Below are positions 7,352 to 9,033 of a DNA stretch of 9,033 bases, one piece after another. This stretch comes from DATKDU01 sp035512595 (lineage in GTDB: Bacteria > Planctomycetota > Planctomycetia > Pirellulales > Pirellulaceae). Under the pieces are notes generated by a model that did no database searches, was not told the DNA's origin, and worked only from the letters and a program-made list of their open reading frames with translations. The translations under genes were made by a program, and so were the position numbers. The stretch is from NCBI GenBank assembly GCA_035512595.1, contig DATKDU010000527.1, positions 1-9,033 on the forward strand, read 5' to 3'. Each line of letters opens with the position of its first letter. Positions within the stretch are counted from its first letter, which is position 1.

Positions 7352-7371
7352 GAACGGAATGAATTCCGTTC
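7352..7371. repeat. Short perfect inverted repeat between the two minus-strand genes
   Basis: GAACGGAAT (7352-7360) and ATTCCGTTC (7363-7371) are 9-bp arms around two bases. The last base overlaps the stop codon of the dimethylformamidase-like gene (TAG, 7371-7373), and the repeat lies 13 to 32 bases upstream of the enolase-family start. As RNA it could fold into a stem of about 7 bp that separates the two coding regions and affects mRNA processing or the second gene's translation. It may also be a copy of a dispersed palindromic repeat; only a genome search can tell. Confidence 0.55.
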
Positions 7372-8957
7372 TACGACGAAAATCGCCGCAGGACATTGGC
7401 GGTGATTTGTGAGACGGCTTCATCAATGAGGATCGACGCCGGCCAGGTGATCGATCCGGCGGCAAACACCGCTCCGCCGCTGGCCGTTTCGTGGATGGTC
7501 ATGTCAGCGCCGCCGTCGTCCGGATTCATTCCCTTAGCCAGACGATGCGTGTTCGGCGGCGAGCTTATCGACATCTTATCGGTCTCATGGCCCGACGCGC
7601 CCCCCGGAATCCGCTCGTGAAGGGACTCGCGGCCGAAGATGTCCCCTTCCGCCAGGCCGGTGCCGGAAAAAACCCAGTGCGAGCCGTCCACGACGCGGTA
7701 AGGAGCGGCCGTCATGATCGCCCGGTCGTCATACCGCACCCCCAAGAGGGCCGCCTCCGATTCGTGCCGCAGGTGGAACCGCGTCTCGAAGTGCGTTCCC
7801 GGCTCGCGCAGCCGCCGCTCGTCGTCATTGCGGTAAATGCACGTCTGCTCGTTCACGAATTCGACGTCGCAATTGAGTCCATTGCCGCCCAGATAAACGA
7901 GCCGTCCGCCCCGCTCGAAGGCCCACCGCTTGACCTTGTCGTACATCTGACGCGACCAGTATTCGGGGTGCGTGCTGATGACGAGCGTACGGTAGGCGTC
8001 GAGATCGAGCTGGCCGAAATGGAGCTGCGTCTCAGACCAGTAATCGTAGGCAAATCCTTCTCGCTCCATCCACGCCAAGAGCCGCCACTCGGCCGGTGCG
8101 ATGTGGCAGGCGGCCCGCCCTTCGATCGGGTCGGTCGCCTGGACGTGCTCGGGCACATGACAGATCGGCTCCGGGCGGTCGAACGACAGCGGCTGGTAGT
8201 CGGTCGTGTCGTAGTTGACGTAATTCGGATCGGTGTACCGCTTCAATTCCAGCCGCGCGTTGCAGGTCGGAGTATCCGGCAGCTTGTCGGGATGGATGTA
8301 GTTGCTGCGGCCGCCGAAGTTGTTGTACGCGTTCCAGGTGATGTTGGAGGCGAGCACGGCGATTTTTGCCTGCGCCGACTTCGGAGCGACGATCCAGGGA
8401 AACGAAAAAAACTTGCCCGATTCGGTCTTGGCGTGGAAATAATAGAGTCCGCTGCGATCCGGAGCGGCCAGCGACTGCTTGTGGTGCGGGTTGACGTAGC
8501 CGAATTTGTTCCACATCACGCCGGTCTGCGTGTAGTCCCCGTCGGGGGTGATTTGCACGGTGGCCCGCGGGCCGTGTTCGTCAAACCAGCCGATCTTGCG
8601 CACCAGTTCCTTCTTCCAGCCGTACCGCCACAACGACAGTTTGTAGGCTTCGTTCGAATGGACGCGGAACTCCGATCTTTGGCCGCTATGCACCCACTTG
8701 GGCCAGGCATATCCCAGCAGGCAGTCGGTCAGCAGGCGAAATTGATGGGGTTGGCCCTGGCCAACTGGCACCGACAGCTTTTTGGAGCCGTAGCCGTCCT
8801 TGGCGATCGTCACCTGATACGAGCCGGGGGGCACGTCGGCATGGATGGCGCCAGACGCTGTTGAGCGAGCGACGACCGCGACTCCGGCACCAAGCAGTTC
8901 GACATCGACGCCGGTGAGCGCGATGTAGCGCTCGTCACTGACATAGCCGATGAGCAT
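7371..8957 (-). CDS. N,N-dimethylformamidase large-subunit-like protein with N-terminal carboxypeptidase-regulatory-like domain
   Basis: The 528-residue protein has no signal peptide and should be cytoplasmic. Residues about 1-75 (GYVSDERYIALTGVDVELLG, then DVPPGSYQVTIAKDGYGSKK) form a carboxypeptidase-regulatory-like beta-sandwich. The remainder resembles the large subunit of N,N-dimethylformamidase. It includes an early beta domain (YKLSLWRYGW, 105-114), the TWNAYNNFGGRSNY segment (207-220), the STHPEYWS segment (328-335) and a glutamine-amidotransferase-like GGRLVYLGGNG region (350-360). In the Paracoccus enzyme the iron centre uses two tyrosines and one carboxylate near a His-x-Glu motif (recalled from literature). 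Tyr211 and His330/Glu332 are the natural candidates here. That enzyme also has a small subunit, and none is visible in this window. Amide hydrolysis is possible but the substrate is unknown; the domain is often annotated in planctomycetes without function. It starts at ATG 8957 with only a weak ribosome-binding motif and lies directly upstream of the enolase-family gene. Confidence 0.85.
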   Translation of the reverse strand: MLIGYVSDERYIALTGVDVELLGAGVAVVARSTASGAIHADVPPGSYQVTIAKDGYGSKKLSVPVGQGQPHQFRLLTDCLLGYAWPKWVHSGQRSEFRVHSNEAYKLSLWRYGWKKELVRKIGWFDEHGPRATVQITPDGDYTQTGVMWNKFGYVNPHHKQSLAAPDRSGLYYFHAKTESGKFFSFPWIVAPKSAQAKIAVLASNITWNAYNNFGGRSNYIHPDKLPDTPTCNARLELKRYTDPNYVNYDTTDYQPLSFDRPEPICHVPEHVQATDPIEGRAACHIAPAEWRLLAWMEREGFAYDYWSETQLHFGQLDLDAYRTLVISTHPEYWSRQMYDKVKRWAFERGGRLVYLGGNGLNCDVEFVNEQTCIYRNDDERRLREPGTHFETRFHLRHESEAALLGVRYDDRAIMTAAPYRVVDGSHWVFSGTGLAEGDIFGRESLHERIPGGASGHETDKMSISSPPNTHRLAKGMNPDDGGADMTIHETASGGAVFAAGSITWPASILIDEAVSQITANVLRRFSS

Positions 8958-9005
8958 GAAAATGGAATCCGCTCGTATTGCGAGGCGGATGAGTTGGGCA
9001 AGTTG

Positions 9006-9033
9006 CTACTTCACGAGTGCTTCCACGGCTGCC
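9006..9033 (-). CDS. Possible C-terminal end of an upstream operon gene (partial)
   Basis: On the minus strand the window begins in a frame reading Ala-Ala-Val-Glu-Ala-Leu-Val-Lys and then TAG (9006-9008). It is followed by a 48-base gap before the dimethylformamidase-like ATG. The helical, alanine-rich ending and the spacing fit the tail of a preceding gene in the same operon. Eight residues are too few to name a family or to exclude chance. Confidence 0.3.

Noticed and set aside
7340..7465. Upstream extension of the enolase-family protein by 42 residues
   Set aside because: It would overlap the end of the upstream gene and read through the palindrome. MKIQTLETYP at 7339 matches the family start.
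7491..8864. A 457-codon plus-strand frame
   Set aside because: Antisense shadow of the dimethylformamidase-like gene; its translation shows no domain.

Overview
The window looks like a stretch of a GC-rich planctomycete chromosome. The strongest sign is a DUF1559 protein with a type IV pilin-like N-terminus and a C-terminal H-X9-DG motif, a family greatly expanded in Planctomycetes. Beside it are a small transthyretin/carboxypeptidase-regulatory-like lipoprotein, a long membrane-anchored TPR protein, and an N,N-dimethylformamidase-like protein paired with an enolase-superfamily enzyme. All of these are typical of that phylum. I cannot name a genus from the sequence alone.

Left part (1-2705, + strand). 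The window opens inside the last 21 codons of a lipoprotein gene. Those codons and the spacer after them recur at 2530-2700, at the end of a complete lipoprotein gene (2071-2595), so this locus carries a partial tandem duplication. Positions 67-759 hold no convincing gene. They contain the rest of the repeat, a GC-rich hairpin (172-190), a sigma-70-like promoter candidate (461-490) and an AT-rich leader. The DUF1559 gene (760-1902) follows behind a strong Shine-Dalgarno. A 13-bp-arm hairpin (1931-1958) separates it from the lipoprotein gene.

Centre (2706-6163, + strand). Three genes run in the same direction: an 828-residue TPR protein with one N-terminal membrane anchor, a thioredoxin-like lipoprotein that lacks the active-site cysteines, and a MoaD/ThiS-type sulfur carrier ending in Gly-Gly. 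The last two abut exactly (stop then ATG) and are probably co-translated. The membrane anchor and lipoprotein signals place the first two at the cell envelope. The sulfur carrier should be cytoplasmic, and no activating enzyme for it is visible.

Right part (6200-9033, - strand). A convergent operon reads leftward: the last codons of an unidentified gene at the right edge, then a 528-residue dimethylformamidase-like protein, then a 379-residue mandelate racemase/muconate lactonizing enzyme family protein. A short perfect inverted repeat lies between the last two. The pair suggests cytoplasmic catabolism of a small organic acid or amide, but the substrate cannot be read from sequence.

I found no CRISPR array, tRNA, rRNA, complete insertion sequence or recognisable defence system. 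The least expected items are the near-perfect duplication with a decayed gene start in its left copy, and the coupling of a cysteine-less thioredoxin-fold lipoprotein to an orphan sulfur carrier.
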